Shown piece by piece: positions 1 through 6,661 of a stretch of DNA of 64,000 bases. Both the position numbers and the translations under genes were made by a program. The DNA comes from CAWACP01 sp963780655 (GTDB taxonomy: Bacteria; Acidobacteriota; Terriglobia; Bryobacterales; Bryobacteraceae): assembly GCA_963780655.1 (NCBI GenBank), contig CAWACP010000003.1:558001-622000 (forward strand), written 5' to 3'. A model generated the notes under the pieces. The model had not been told where the DNA came from. It worked only from the letters and a program-made list of their open reading frames with translations, and searched no databases. The number at the start of each line of letters is the position of its first letter. Within the stretch, counting starts at the first letter, position 1.

Positions 1-1020
1 CACGCCGTGCACGAGACCGAGCGGCGCCGCTACCGCCGCTTCGTATTCGCTCTGGTTGATGTACTTGTTCTGGCGCATCCTCGTCAGCACGACGTTGCGG
101 CGATCGATGGCGCGCTCGGGATAGCGGAACGGGTCACAGGAGCTGGGCCGCTGGATGAGTCCCGCCAGCAGTGCGGCCTCCGGCAGGTTGAGCCGGCTCA
201 CGTCCTTGTTGAAGTACGTGTGCGACGCCAGACCGAAGCCCGCAACGCCGAACGTGCCATCGCGGCCCAGATAAACCTGATTGGCGTAATACTCGAAGAT
301 CTGCTGCTTCGTCAGCGTTCGCTCGAGGTGCACCGAGATCAGGATCTCGGCGATCTTCCGGCGCCAGTTCTTATCGCGGTCGAGATAGAGATTCCGCGCC
401 AGTTGCATGGTGATGGTGGACGCGCCCTGCTCTTTGCGGCCGTCGCGGACATCGACGAGCGCGGCCTTGGCGATGCGCAGTGGGTCGAGCCCGGAATGCT
501 CGAAGAAGCGTTTGTCTTCCGCCGAGATCACGGCATGCACCAACACCGGCGGCAGGTCTGAGAAGCGCACCACCATGCGCCGGTCGCGGCTGTCGGAAAT
601 GTTCGTGATAAGAACCGGGCCTGGGTCGTACTCCGACAAAGCCCGATTCCCCTGCCGAATAGCGGCGATGGAATCATTCTTAAACGCGATGGTGACTGGC
701 GGTTCATTGCCGCGGGGATACACCGTGAGGGTCTGGGGCCGGGCAACGAACGTGACCGGACCGCCATCCGGCGATTCCCGGTACCCTGCCTGTTTCAACT
801 CCTCCGCTGCCTCGGGAAGCGCGACCGCATCGCCCATTACAATGCTCTCGGGCGCCGCATAGAAATTGTAGGTGCCGGCGAGAGGCCCGGAGGCGAACTG
901 GGCGTCAACCCGCTTCGACAATCGCCAGGATACGATGATCACCGCGACGGCGAACGTGAGAATCGCGGCCGCCAGAGCGGTGGCCGAGTAGCTCAGGATT
1001 TTCCGGGTGCGAGGCTGCAT
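1..1020 (-). CDS. Penicillin-binding protein 1A-type transglycosylase/transpeptidase (C-terminus beyond window)
   Basis: Bifunctional class A penicillin-binding proteins polymerise and cross-link peptidoglycan at the outer face of the inner membrane. The 340 residues present begin with a short basic segment and one membrane helix (about residues 8-31, LSYSATALAAAILTFAVAVI). A non-conserved region follows, then the GT51 glycosyltransferase domain. Visible GT51 signatures are AEDKRFFEHSG with the catalytic Glu at residue 168, GASTITMQLARN, and RKIAEILISVHLERTLTKQQ followed by IFEYYANQVYLG. The open reading frame runs off the left edge before any transpeptidase domain, so the PBP1A assignment rests on the glycosyltransferase half only and a monofunctional transglycosylase is not excluded. 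The ATG at 1020 is the first start upstream of the membrane helix. Confidence 0.9.
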   Translation of the reverse strand, partial: MQPRTRKILSYSATALAAAILTFAVAVIIVSWRLSKRVDAQFASGPLAGTYNFYAAPESIVMGDAVALPEAAEELKQAGYRESPDGGPVTFVARPQTLTVYPRGNEPPVTIAFKNDSIAAIRQGNRALSEYDPGPVLITNISDSRDRRMVVRFSDLPPVLVHAVISAEDKRFFEHSGLDPLRIAKAALVDVRDGRKEQGASTITMQLARNLYLDRDKNWRRKIAEILISVHLERTLTKQQIFEYYANQVYLGRDGTFGVAGFGLASHTYFNKDVSRLNLPEAALLAGLIQRPSSCDPFRYPERAIDRRNVVLTRMRQNKYINQSEYEAAVAAPLGLVHGV

Positions 1021-1122
1021 CCGGGATCATGGCAGCACGCGAGTGGCCCACTCCAAGTGACTGAAAGACCGGGCTGTTCGACCTGCAGTGGGGACACGGC
1101 CGATGGTTGAATTTACCTGTTA

Positions 1123-1485
1123 TCAAGCCGCTTGCTTCAGCTCGGAGGCGTACTGCCGCAGGATGGGGTACTCGACGGTGACGAGACTCTTCTCCATATC
1201 GTCCGCCGTCTCGATCATGTACTTGAGGTGCAGTGCGGCCAGCTTCAGACACCAGCCGTCGGTGAGCGGATGGCCCGTCTCCTCCGCCAGGCGCAGGAGG
1301 TCGGGGTGACGGAGGGCGATTACCTTTTCGTGCTTCGGCTCGCCCGCGACGCCAGCCTCGAACTTCACGTCGACGGTGTCGGCATGGCGGATGGAGATTC
1401 CGGTCTGGAGCCAGCGGAACTCGATGTCCCACATGCGGCCGAACGGGTCGGGACCTGCCTGGAACCTGCGGTAGTTTTCAGACAC
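1123..1485 (-). CDS. Conserved-looking small protein of unknown function
   Basis: I do not recognise this family. The product is about 120 residues and soluble, with no signal peptide or membrane segment. It begins VSENYRRFQAGPDPFGRMW and contains RHADTVDVKFEAG followed by an acidic, helix-prone C-terminal half rich in Leu, Glu and Tyr. A longer frame begins at a GTG at 1521, but that extension crosses a copy of a dispersed non-coding repeat (1503-1519), so I prefer the GTG at 1485. No strong ribosome site is visible. It lies 40 bp downstream of folE on the same strand and may be its last cotranscribed gene. It has regular codon use and no strong competing frame, so it is probably real. Confidence 0.6.
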   Translation of the reverse strand: MSENYRRFQAGPDPFGRMWDIEFRWLQTGISIRHADTVDVKFEAGVAGEPKHEKVIALRHPDLLRLAEETGHPLTDGWCLKLAALHLKYMIETADDMEKSLVTVEYPILRQYASELKQAA

Positions 1486-1502
1486 TTGTTCTATTCTAAA
1501 CC

Positions 1503-1519
1503 CGCTCCCTCGCGGTCGC
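1503..1519 (+). repeat. Dispersed repeat B, short copy
   Basis: The sequence CGCTCCCTCGCGGTCGC matches the core of a non-coding repeat seen again near 3762, 32359, 35893, 35929 and 42405. It sits between folE and the small gene downstream of it. Confidence 0.6.
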
Positions 1520-1525
1520 ACTGGT

Positions 1526-2137
1526 TCAGTACGCCTGCGGCTTGCGGATCAGCGACAGGAACTCGTCACGAGTTTCCTTGCGGCTGCGGAACGCGCCCAG
1601 CATGGCGCTGGTCATGGTGCCGGAGTGCTGCTTCTCCACGCCGCGCATCATCATGCAGAAATGGCGCGCCTCGCAGATCACCGCGACGCCTTTCGGCTGC
1701 AGCACATCCTGCAGCTTCTCGGCCACCTGCTGCGTCAGCCGTTCCTGCAATTGCAACCGGCGGGCATATGCGTCCACCAGGCGCGGAATCTTGCTCAGCC
1801 CGACAATCTTCTGGTCCGGCAGATAGCCCACGTGAATCTTGCCGAAGAACGGCAGCAGATGATGCTCGCACATGCTGAAGAACTCGATGTCGCGGACAAT
1901 CACCATCTCATCGCACTCGCGGCTGAAGAGCGCGCCGTTCACCATGCCGTCTATGTCCACGTCATAGCCGCTGGTCAGGAAACGAAGCGCTTTTTCGGCG
2001 CGTTCCGGCGTACGGACCAGACCTTCGCGCGTGGGATCCTCGCCCAGCATCTCCAGAACATTTTTCAGGTTCGCCGCGATGGACGCCTGCTCCACCTTCG
2101 GCTGCATCACCTTCACCACTGCCTTATTATTCTTCAT
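1526..2137 (-). CDS. folE: GTP cyclohydrolase I
   Basis: This enzyme converts GTP to 7,8-dihydroneopterin triphosphate, the entry step to folate and to pterin or queuosine-type compounds. At 203 residues it has the normal family length. The zinc ligands are visible as Cys90 and His93 in CEHHLLPF, and Cys161 in ARHFCMMMRG. The substrate-binding segment KQHSGTMTSAMLGAFR is intact. The start ATG overlaps the end of the upstream PTPS gene by 11 bp, and that gene overlaps a second PTPS gene, so all three are probably one transcript and FolE supplies the substrate for the PTPS pair. folP lies elsewhere in the window (23510-24406). Confidence 0.97.
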   Translation of the reverse strand: MKNNKAVVKVMQPKVEQASIAANLKNVLEMLGEDPTREGLVRTPERAEKALRFLTSGYDVDIDGMVNGALFSRECDEMVIVRDIEFFSMCEHHLLPFFGKIHVGYLPDQKIVGLSKIPRLVDAYARRLQLQERLTQQVAEKLQDVLQPKGVAVICEARHFCMMMRGVEKQHSGTMTSAMLGAFRSRKETRDEFLSLIRKPQAY

Positions 2138-2552
2138 TCCTCAACTCGAAACTGTTCTTCCTCGTCTCGCGCAGCCGCACGCTTTCGAGGCGCGGCGTGC
2201 CGCCGAACTGAGCCGTCCATGCATCGGCCAGCATGCGGCGGATTTCAGACGCAATATTCTCCGACGTTGGTACGATGCCGGCCAGTTCCGGAACGTCGCG
2301 GTTCAGATCGCGGTAATCGAAGCGATCGAGCACCGTGCGCCGCACCAGCCCATCCAGGGCTCGCAGATTCACTACCTGTCCCGATTGTCGGTCGATCTCG
2401 CCGGCGGTTGCAATCTCCAGAACGTAATTATGTCCGTGGCCGAACGGATTATTACATTTACCGTACAATTCCTGATTCTCGCGATCGGAGAAACGGTCCG
2501 AATGCAGCCGGTGCGAAGCGGAGAACCGGTATCGCCGGGTAACCCTGATCAT
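2127..2552 (-). CDS. 6-pyruvoyltetrahydropterin synthase/QueD family protein, copy 1 (Cys present, catalytic His replaced)
   Basis: PTPS/QueD proteins act on dihydroneopterin triphosphate, the FolE product, giving 6-pyruvoyl- or 6-carboxy-tetrahydropterin. The 141-residue product has the usual length. The zinc ligands are His14 (SASHRLH), His39 and His41 (GHGHNY), and the catalytic cysteine is present as Cys33 in YGKCNNPFGHGH. The family's Asp-His pair in the second half of the fold reads Asp79-Tyr80 (RFDYRDLN), so the histidine is missing. The segment PTSEN and the Glu in RLRET are kept. The gene sits between folE (11 bp overlap) and a second PTPS gene (4 bp overlap). Whether it serves queuosine, folate or biopterin synthesis cannot be told from the sequence. 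Confidence 0.9.
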   Translation of the reverse strand: MIRVTRRYRFSASHRLHSDRFSDRENQELYGKCNNPFGHGHNYVLEIATAGEIDRQSGQVVNLRALDGLVRRTVLDRFDYRDLNRDVPELAGIVPTSENIASEIRRMLADAWTAQFGGTPRLESVRLRETRKNSFELRNEE

Positions 2553-2962
2553 CGCGCCCCTTCCGCATAATCCACGAACAGATCTTCGGTCTCATACAGG
2601 CGAACGTTGTACAGCCGCGCGTGGCCGCGGAAGCACGGCTCCAGCCTCCGCCAGATCTCTGCCGCAACGTTTTCAACGGTCGGAACAACCCGGTCGAATG
2701 GCGGCACTTCGTGATTCAGGAACCGGTGATCCATAGGGCCGATGATCTCGCGCTGCAACACGTCTTTCAGAGTCTTGAGATCGTAAACCATGCCGGTAGC
2801 CGGGTCCGTTTCGCCCTCCAGCGTCACTTCCAGCGTGTAGTTGTGGCCGTGCCCGTGCGGGTTCGCCGCAGCTCCGTAAAGCTCGAGGTTTTCGGCCGGA
2901 CTGAGCTTCGGATTCGCACAAACGTGCGAAGCGGAGAACTCGGCTCTGCGCGTGATCAGCAT
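2549..2962 (-). CDS. 6-pyruvoyltetrahydropterin synthase/QueD family protein, copy 2 (catalytic Cys replaced)
   Basis: This 137-residue paralog is the first gene of the pterin cluster and overlaps copy 1 by 4 bp. Zinc ligands are kept as His13 (SASHVC), His38 and His40 (GHGHNY). The position of the catalytic cysteine reads Ala in LYGAAANPHGHGH (Ala32 by alignment with Cys33 of copy 1). The Asp-His pair is intact as Asp78-His79 in PMDHRFLN. PTVEN and the Glu of RLYET are also present. The loss of Cys is unusual: some folate-pathway PTPS variants carry Glu near this place, but none is apparent here. A cysteine at position 15 lies elsewhere in the alignment. It could be inactive alone, work with copy 1, or have another role. 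Confidence 0.88.
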   Translation of the reverse strand: MLITRRAEFSASHVCANPKLSPAENLELYGAAANPHGHGHNYTLEVTLEGETDPATGMVYDLKTLKDVLQREIIGPMDHRFLNHEVPPFDRVVPTVENVAAEIWRRLEPCFRGHARLYNVRLYETEDLFVDYAEGAR

Positions 2963-3035
2963 TCCCGTCCTCTTTGATGCGCCATCCGCCTCATGAGACT
3001 CACGACGCCCGTTTTCAGTGTCTTACAATTGAGTT

Positions 3036-3060
3036 GTGGAGCAGGCGTTTCCACCTGCAT
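3036..3060 (+). repeat. Dispersed hairpin repeat A, divergent copy
   Basis: GTGGAGCAGG followed by CGTTTCCACCTGCAT resembles the repeat A hairpin found at 3730, 10214, 21727, 33941, 38281, 38318, 49739 and 51227, with outer arms GCAGG/CCTGC kept. It lies just upstream of the TlpA-like gene. An upstream in-frame ATG-like start falls in this copy, which argues for the later start at 3096. Confidence 0.5.
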
Positions 3061-3095
3061 GGCGAGATTTTCGCCGCCCCACGTTAACCAGGTTT

Positions 3096-3620
3096 ATGGC
3101 GAAGAAATCCGGGACCGATCTGGCACTGATGGCCGGCATAGGCCTGCTGCTGGTTGCGTTGGCATTCGTGGTTGGCGGAGCGTTCAGCGAACCGCGCGTG
3201 GTTCAGGCGGGCGATACGGCTCCGAAGTTCACACTGACCACCGACCAGGGCCGGCGCATCACTCCCACCGATTTCGGCGGACGCGTGCTCGTGCTGAATT
3301 TCTGGGCTACCTGGTGCGCACCCTGCGTGGAGGAAGTCCCCTCGCTGAGCGAATTCCAGAAGCGCACGGCGGGTTCGGGCGTGGTGGTGGTAGGAGTGAG
3401 CGTCGATAAGAACGCCAAGCTCTACAGCCAGTTCCTGAAGCGCTTCCGGCCAAGTTTCGAAACCACCCGAGATCCCGACGCGAAGATCCCGTCGAGCTAC
3501 GGTACCTGGAAATTCCCCGAGACGTACATTATTGACCGCAACGGCGTGGTGGTCCAGAAGGTGATCTCTTCGCGCAACTGGATGGACCCCGAGGTCCTGA
3601 ACTTCGTCCAGTCACTCTGA
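3096..3620 (+). CDS. TlpA/ResA-like membrane-anchored thioredoxin
   Basis: The product of about 174 residues has one N-terminal membrane helix (about 8-30, LALMAGIGLLLVALAFVV), which should anchor it in the inner membrane with the catalytic domain in the periplasm. The thioredoxin-fold domain carries the active site WATWCAPCVEE with Cys74 and Cys77, and the cis-proline region KFPETYIID. Proteins of this kind reduce disulfides, often in cytochrome c maturation or oxidative protein folding. No cytochrome gene is adjacent, so the partner is unknown. I chose the ATG at 3096 because the longer frame from 3036 begins inside a dispersed repeat and would put 20 extra residues ahead of the signal anchor. 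Confidence 0.9.
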   Translation: MAKKSGTDLALMAGIGLLLVALAFVVGGAFSEPRVVQAGDTAPKFTLTTDQGRRITPTDFGGRVLVLNFWATWCAPCVEEVPSLSEFQKRTAGSGVVVVGVSVDKNAKLYSQFLKRFRPSFETTRDPDAKIPSSYGTWKFPETYIIDRNGVVVQKVISSRNWMDPEVLNFVQSL

Positions 3621-3647
3621 GAGGTTTCAGTTCGACTACGCTGCAAC

Positions 3648-3723
3648 GGAAAACGAGTTTCCGTTTGCAAATTTCGATGTTGAAACCAAAGGGCCTATGG
3701 AAGCTCGTGGAAACTCGTTTTCC
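3648..3723. repeat. Perfect 15-bp inverted repeat
   Basis: GGAAAACGAGTTTCC at 3648-3662 is the exact reverse complement of GGAAACTCGTTTTCC at 3709-3723, with 46 bp between. It lies between the convergent TlpA-like gene and the gene ending at 3757. It may fold as a hairpin and stop transcription from both sides, though no T-tract follows on the plus strand. Confidence 0.6.
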
Positions 3724-3729
3724 GCGCTG

Positions 3730-3753
3730 GCAGGCCGAAGGCCTGCTCTACTG
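3730..3753 (-). repeat. Dispersed hairpin repeat A
   Basis: GCAGGCCGAAGGCCTGC followed by TCTACTG is a minus-strand copy of repeat A: a 7-bp perfect stem with a 3-base loop. It ends 3 bp from the stop codon of the leftward gene at 3757. Confidence 0.85.
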
Positions 3754-3756
3754 GAG

Positions 3757-4269
3757 TTACCGAGCTGCCGCCGCGAGGGAGCGGTCTTTTGCATCCCGAC
3801 GGACCAGGCGCGCGTGCGTATCTCCGCATGCACAGGGCCGGGTCTCGACACTCCATGCTTCGCGGCGCGCCGCTGGTCCAACGGCGTGCAATCCGTCGTG
3901 CGCCTCGCACTCGCTGGCGATCAATTCATTCGACCGCGTCAGGTACTGCTCAAAGACAGGCACGCCAAACACATTCCAGAAAAGGTCCCGATCCTCGTCC
4001 CGGAGCGCTTCGCCGTCCTCATAACTCAGTGCGATGACGGCATTGCGCAGGCGCAGCGGCGACGAGGCGAGGGCAATTCCGCGCAGTTGCGACGGCGTTC
4101 CGGCCAGAGCCTCCGGATCGAAAACATCCAGAGCGGGATCAGTGGGCCCACTGAAGAACCGTATGGAACGGGTTTGCCGGAAGCCAGGCGCCAACAGCGC
4201 TATCCGCGGATTACCCGCAGCGGGGTATACAAAGGGCCGCGCGGCGCAGGTCCACGAACGCAATTGCAT
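3757..4269 (-). CDS. Uncharacterised protein resembling the C-terminal part of PaaK/LuxE-type adenylate-forming enzymes
   Basis: The 170-residue product is not confidently assigned. The stretch DLFWNVFGVPVFEQYL, the acidic segment SECEAHDGLHA and the terminal CACGDTHARLVRR resemble the last third of phenylacetate-CoA-ligase-like proteins. Those normally exceed 400 residues and carry the ATP-binding part ahead of this, which is absent here. It starts 36 bp after the amidohydrolase gene and is probably cotranscribed with it and the two-component genes. The final residues (DRSLAAAAR) and the approach to the stop are encoded by a copy of dispersed repeat B (3762-3784), so the original 3' end may have been altered. 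It may be a stand-alone small protein, a truncated gene, or an unrelated family. Confidence 0.55.
   Translation of the reverse strand: MQLRSWTCAARPFVYPAAGNPRIALLAPGFRQTRSIRFFSGPTDPALDVFDPEALAGTPSQLRGIALASSPLRLRNAVIALSYEDGEALRDEDRDLFWNVFGVPVFEQYLTRSNELIASECEAHDGLHAVGPAARREAWSVETRPCACGDTHARLVRRDAKDRSLAAAAR
3762..3784 (-). repeat. Dispersed repeat B overlapping the end of a gene
   Basis: On the minus strand this reads CCGCTCCCTCGCGGCGGC then AGCTC, close to the repeat B copies at 32359 and 35893. It encodes the last residues of the gene ending at 3757. Confidence 0.6.
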
Positions 4270-4305
4270 ATGAAACCGGAAAGTGCGATTTCGCCGGAAC
4301 GGTTC

Positions 4306-5214
4306 TCAGGAAAACAGACGAATAAGGTTATCGTGGAAGATCAACCGCGCATCCTCGACCTTCATCCCGAGCTCGTATAACGCGCGGCTCTGCAGGTCGA
4401 AGATGGCGCGGTGCCATCCGCGCGGGAAGAACGACGAATCGCTGCCGAACAGTAACCGCGACGATCCCAGCACGGCCAGAGCGCGACGGAACACCACGCG
4501 CAGATCGGTGTCGCCAGCCTCATACCGCATCCATTGGTTCGAGCTGGAGGTATCGAAGTACACATTCGGACACAGGTCGGCTACCATCAGCGCTTCGCGG
4601 AAATATCCCGCTCCGAAGTGGGGGATGATGAACTTCACCTGAGGGAAACGCAACGCCACGCGGTGGAGATCAATCGGGTTCGAGAACCGCATATCGAAAT
4701 CCGCGGGCAGTCCGAGCTTCGCACGAACGCCGACAGTCAGGACGCCGCAGTGCACAAAGGCCACGCCGTTGCGCTCCGCGAGCATCTCGACCAGAGCCAG
4801 CGCGCGCTCGTCCTGGATGGAATAGCGGTGCATCGCCGGAAAGAAGCACAGCCCATGAAGCAGGCCCGAATCGAGAGCGGCGCGAATGGATTCCACGGCA
4901 TGCGCCGAACACGGATTCACCATGGCCCATGCATGAAAACGGCCAGGGTGGTTGTGCACGGCGGCGGTGACGGAATCCTGATCGCCCGGCATGCTGGCGA
5001 TAATGGCCGCGCGCTCCACCCCGTAGCCATCCAGTTCGGCGGCCCATTGGTCCGCCAGTGCCGGGCCTTCGGGCGGTATCTGCCACCCGAGTTGGCGCCG
5101 CAGGTCTTCGAGCGCTATGCCCTTCTCGGCGGCGAGTGCGGCGAAGAACCGGTGTGAAAAGAAATGAACGTGCGCGTCGGCGGCCGGGAGGGGTCCCCAC
5201 GGCGTGGCGATCAC
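4306..5214 (-). CDS. Amidohydrolase (TIM-barrel, Amidohydro_2 type)
   Basis: This 302-residue protein shows the metal-dependent amidohydrolase plan. The first metal motif is DAHVHF with His15 and His17. It is followed by VAFVHCG, KFIIPHFGAGYF and the late motif LLFGSDSSFFPRGW holding the final Asp. Members hydrolyse or decarboxylate small cyclic and carboxylated substrates; the actual substrate here cannot be told. The start is a GTG whose GTGA overlaps the stop of the response regulator gene, so translation is probably coupled to the two-component system. That arrangement makes the pair HK-RR a good candidate regulator of this enzyme, or the enzyme a part of the signal chain. Length is typical. 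Confidence 0.85.
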   Translation of the reverse strand: MIATPWGPLPAADAHVHFFSHRFFAALAAEKGIALEDLRRQLGWQIPPEGPALADQWAAELDGYGVERAAIIASMPGDQDSVTAAVHNHPGRFHAWAMVNPCSAHAVESIRAALDSGLLHGLCFFPAMHRYSIQDERALALVEMLAERNGVAFVHCGVLTVGVRAKLGLPADFDMRFSNPIDLHRVALRFPQVKFIIPHFGAGYFREALMVADLCPNVYFDTSSSNQWMRYEAGDTDLRVVFRRALAVLGSSRLLFGSDSSFFPRGWHRAIFDLQSRALYELGMKVEDARLIFHDNLIRLFS

Positions 5215-5894
5215 TCGGCCAGCTCTCCGGCTTCAGCGGCGGCGAAGTGAGTCAGTCCGGCGGCCAGAGCGAGTTGCGTCAACCCGGCCACATTGTTGAC
5301 GCCCAGCTTTTTCATCATGGTCTTGCGATAGCTGCGGACGGTTTGCAGCCCGAGGTCGAGCATGACCGCGATTTCCTTGCTCGTCTTACCTTCGGCCACC
5401 AGACGCAGCACCTGCAGTTCGCGGGGAGACAGACCATCGAGCGCCGATACCTGCGGCTTCGATTCCAGATCGCCACGCTGAATGCGGTGCAGGAGCCGGT
5501 CGGAAACCTGGGGACTCAGGTAAGAGCCGCCTTTGGCCACCGTCCGAAGCGCGTCCACCAAATCGCCGTCCGACGCTCTCTTCAGGACGAACGCGCGCGC
5601 GCCCGAGCGAATCGCGCTGATCACCGAGTGCTCGTCGTCGTACATGGACAGAATAATGATGCGAGTCTCGGGCACGTGCCGCAGGATTTCCTGCGTGGCT
5701 TCAATGCCGTTGAGCCCGGGCAGGCCTATGTCCATCAGCACGATCTCGGGTTTCTTCCGGCGGCAGAACTGGACGGCTTCCGCCCCGGTTTCGGCCTCCC
5801 CCAGCACCGTAAACTCGCCGCTATGGCGCAGAATGGCTTTGATGCCATCCCGCATGATCTTATGATCGTCCACCAGCAGAACATTAAAAGACAT
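5211..5894 (-). CDS. NarL/FixJ-family response regulator
   Basis: The 227-residue protein has an N-terminal receiver domain (about 4-120) and a C-terminal LuxR-type helix-turn-helix (about 150-210). The acidic pocket is Asp9-Asp10 (LLVDDHKIM), the phosphoacceptor is Asp55 (VLMDIGLPG), and Thr/Ser and Lys switch positions are seen in IILSMYDDE and FVLKRASDGD. The DNA-binding part contains LSPRELQVLRLVAEGKTSKE. It overlaps the upstream histidine kinase gene by 11 bp and the downstream amidohydrolase gene by 4 bp, so it is very likely the cognate regulator of that kinase. A 25-residue spacer of unusual composition (RIQRGDLESKPQVSALD) separates the domains. Confidence 0.95.
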   Translation of the reverse strand: MSFNVLLVDDHKIMRDGIKAILRHSGEFTVLGEAETGAEAVQFCRRKKPEIVLMDIGLPGLNGIEATQEILRHVPETRIIILSMYDDEHSVISAIRSGARAFVLKRASDGDLVDALRTVAKGGSYLSPQVSDRLLHRIQRGDLESKPQVSALDGLSPRELQVLRLVAEGKTSKEIAVMLDLGLQTVRSYRKTMMKKLGVNNVAGLTQLALAAGLTHFAAAEAGELAE

Positions 5895-6618
5895 GTGTAG
5901 AATTGCTCACGTCGCCTCGTTCATGCAACAGACAGGATGCTTTTATGATCGTGCCTTTGCCGGGCCGGCTGTGAATCGACAGCCGGACGCCGCTCTGTGA
6001 AGCATAATACTTCATTAAGAGAAGTCCCAGGCCGCCCTGAAACTTCTCAACCGTCTCGTTCACGAGAAAACCCGCTCCGTTGTCCCTCACTTCCAGCATG
6101 AAGCGGCCGCGTCCCTGCCTGACCAGCAATTCGGCGTAGGTGCTCATGGAGTGCTGGACAACATTATCGAGCGCGAATTCCGCGATCTTGAAGAATGTGC
6201 TTTTGGACCTGGCCGGAGGCCGGGCGTTGGCATCCACGAACAAGCGTATCGTTCCACTGAAGTTCTGGCGGAAGCGGCCGGCGAGGCGGTCGAGCGCAAA
6301 GTTCAGCCCGGCCCGCTCCACGATGGATGGGTTCAGTTCGTAGCTGAGCCCCCGGAGTTCCTCGATAACCTCTTCGAGCATCCGCTGGATCTCGGCGGTG
6401 CGTTCGCCGATCCCTGGCGCCTGGTCCTGAAAGTCCATGCGCATTACGTCGAGTTGCAGCCCGGCGGCACTGAGTACTTGTCCCACTTTGTCGTGCAGGA
6501 CGCGCGACACGGCGGCTAGTTCGCGCTCACGCTCATTGATGAGCGCTACCAGCTTCCGTGTGAGCAGCGCCTGAATCTCCTGCTCATTTTCCAGTCCTCC
6601 GGGGATATGGCTCATCAT
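5884..6618 (-). CDS. NarX/DesK-type sensor histidine kinase without membrane segment
   Basis: About 244 residues. A short N-terminal helix leads into a HisKA_3 dimerisation domain with the phosphoacceptor in SRVLHDKVGQVL (His42). This is followed by a HATPase domain with N-box EFALDNVVQHS, G1 box VRDNGAGF and G2 segment GGLGLLLM. No transmembrane or PAS domain is visible, so the kinase is probably cytoplasmic and senses an internal signal or a partner protein. A longer frame starts at 6741, but it would overlap the MFS gene ending at 6662; the tandem ATG codons at 6618 and 6615 are better placed. It overlaps the response regulator gene by 11 bp. Confidence 0.9.
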   Translation of the reverse strand: MMSHIPGGLENEQEIQALLTRKLVALINERERELAAVSRVLHDKVGQVLSAAGLQLDVMRMDFQDQAPGIGERTAEIQRMLEEVIEELRGLSYELNPSIVERAGLNFALDRLAGRFRQNFSGTIRLFVDANARPPARSKSTFFKIAEFALDNVVQHSMSTYAELLVRQGRGRFMLEVRDNGAGFLVNETVEKFQGGLGLLLMKYYASQSGVRLSIHSRPGKGTIIKASCLLHERGDVSNSTHVF

Positions 6619-6661
6619 GCAACGAATTGTATCGATTGTGCAAGCCCCAGGTGGGGCGGGG

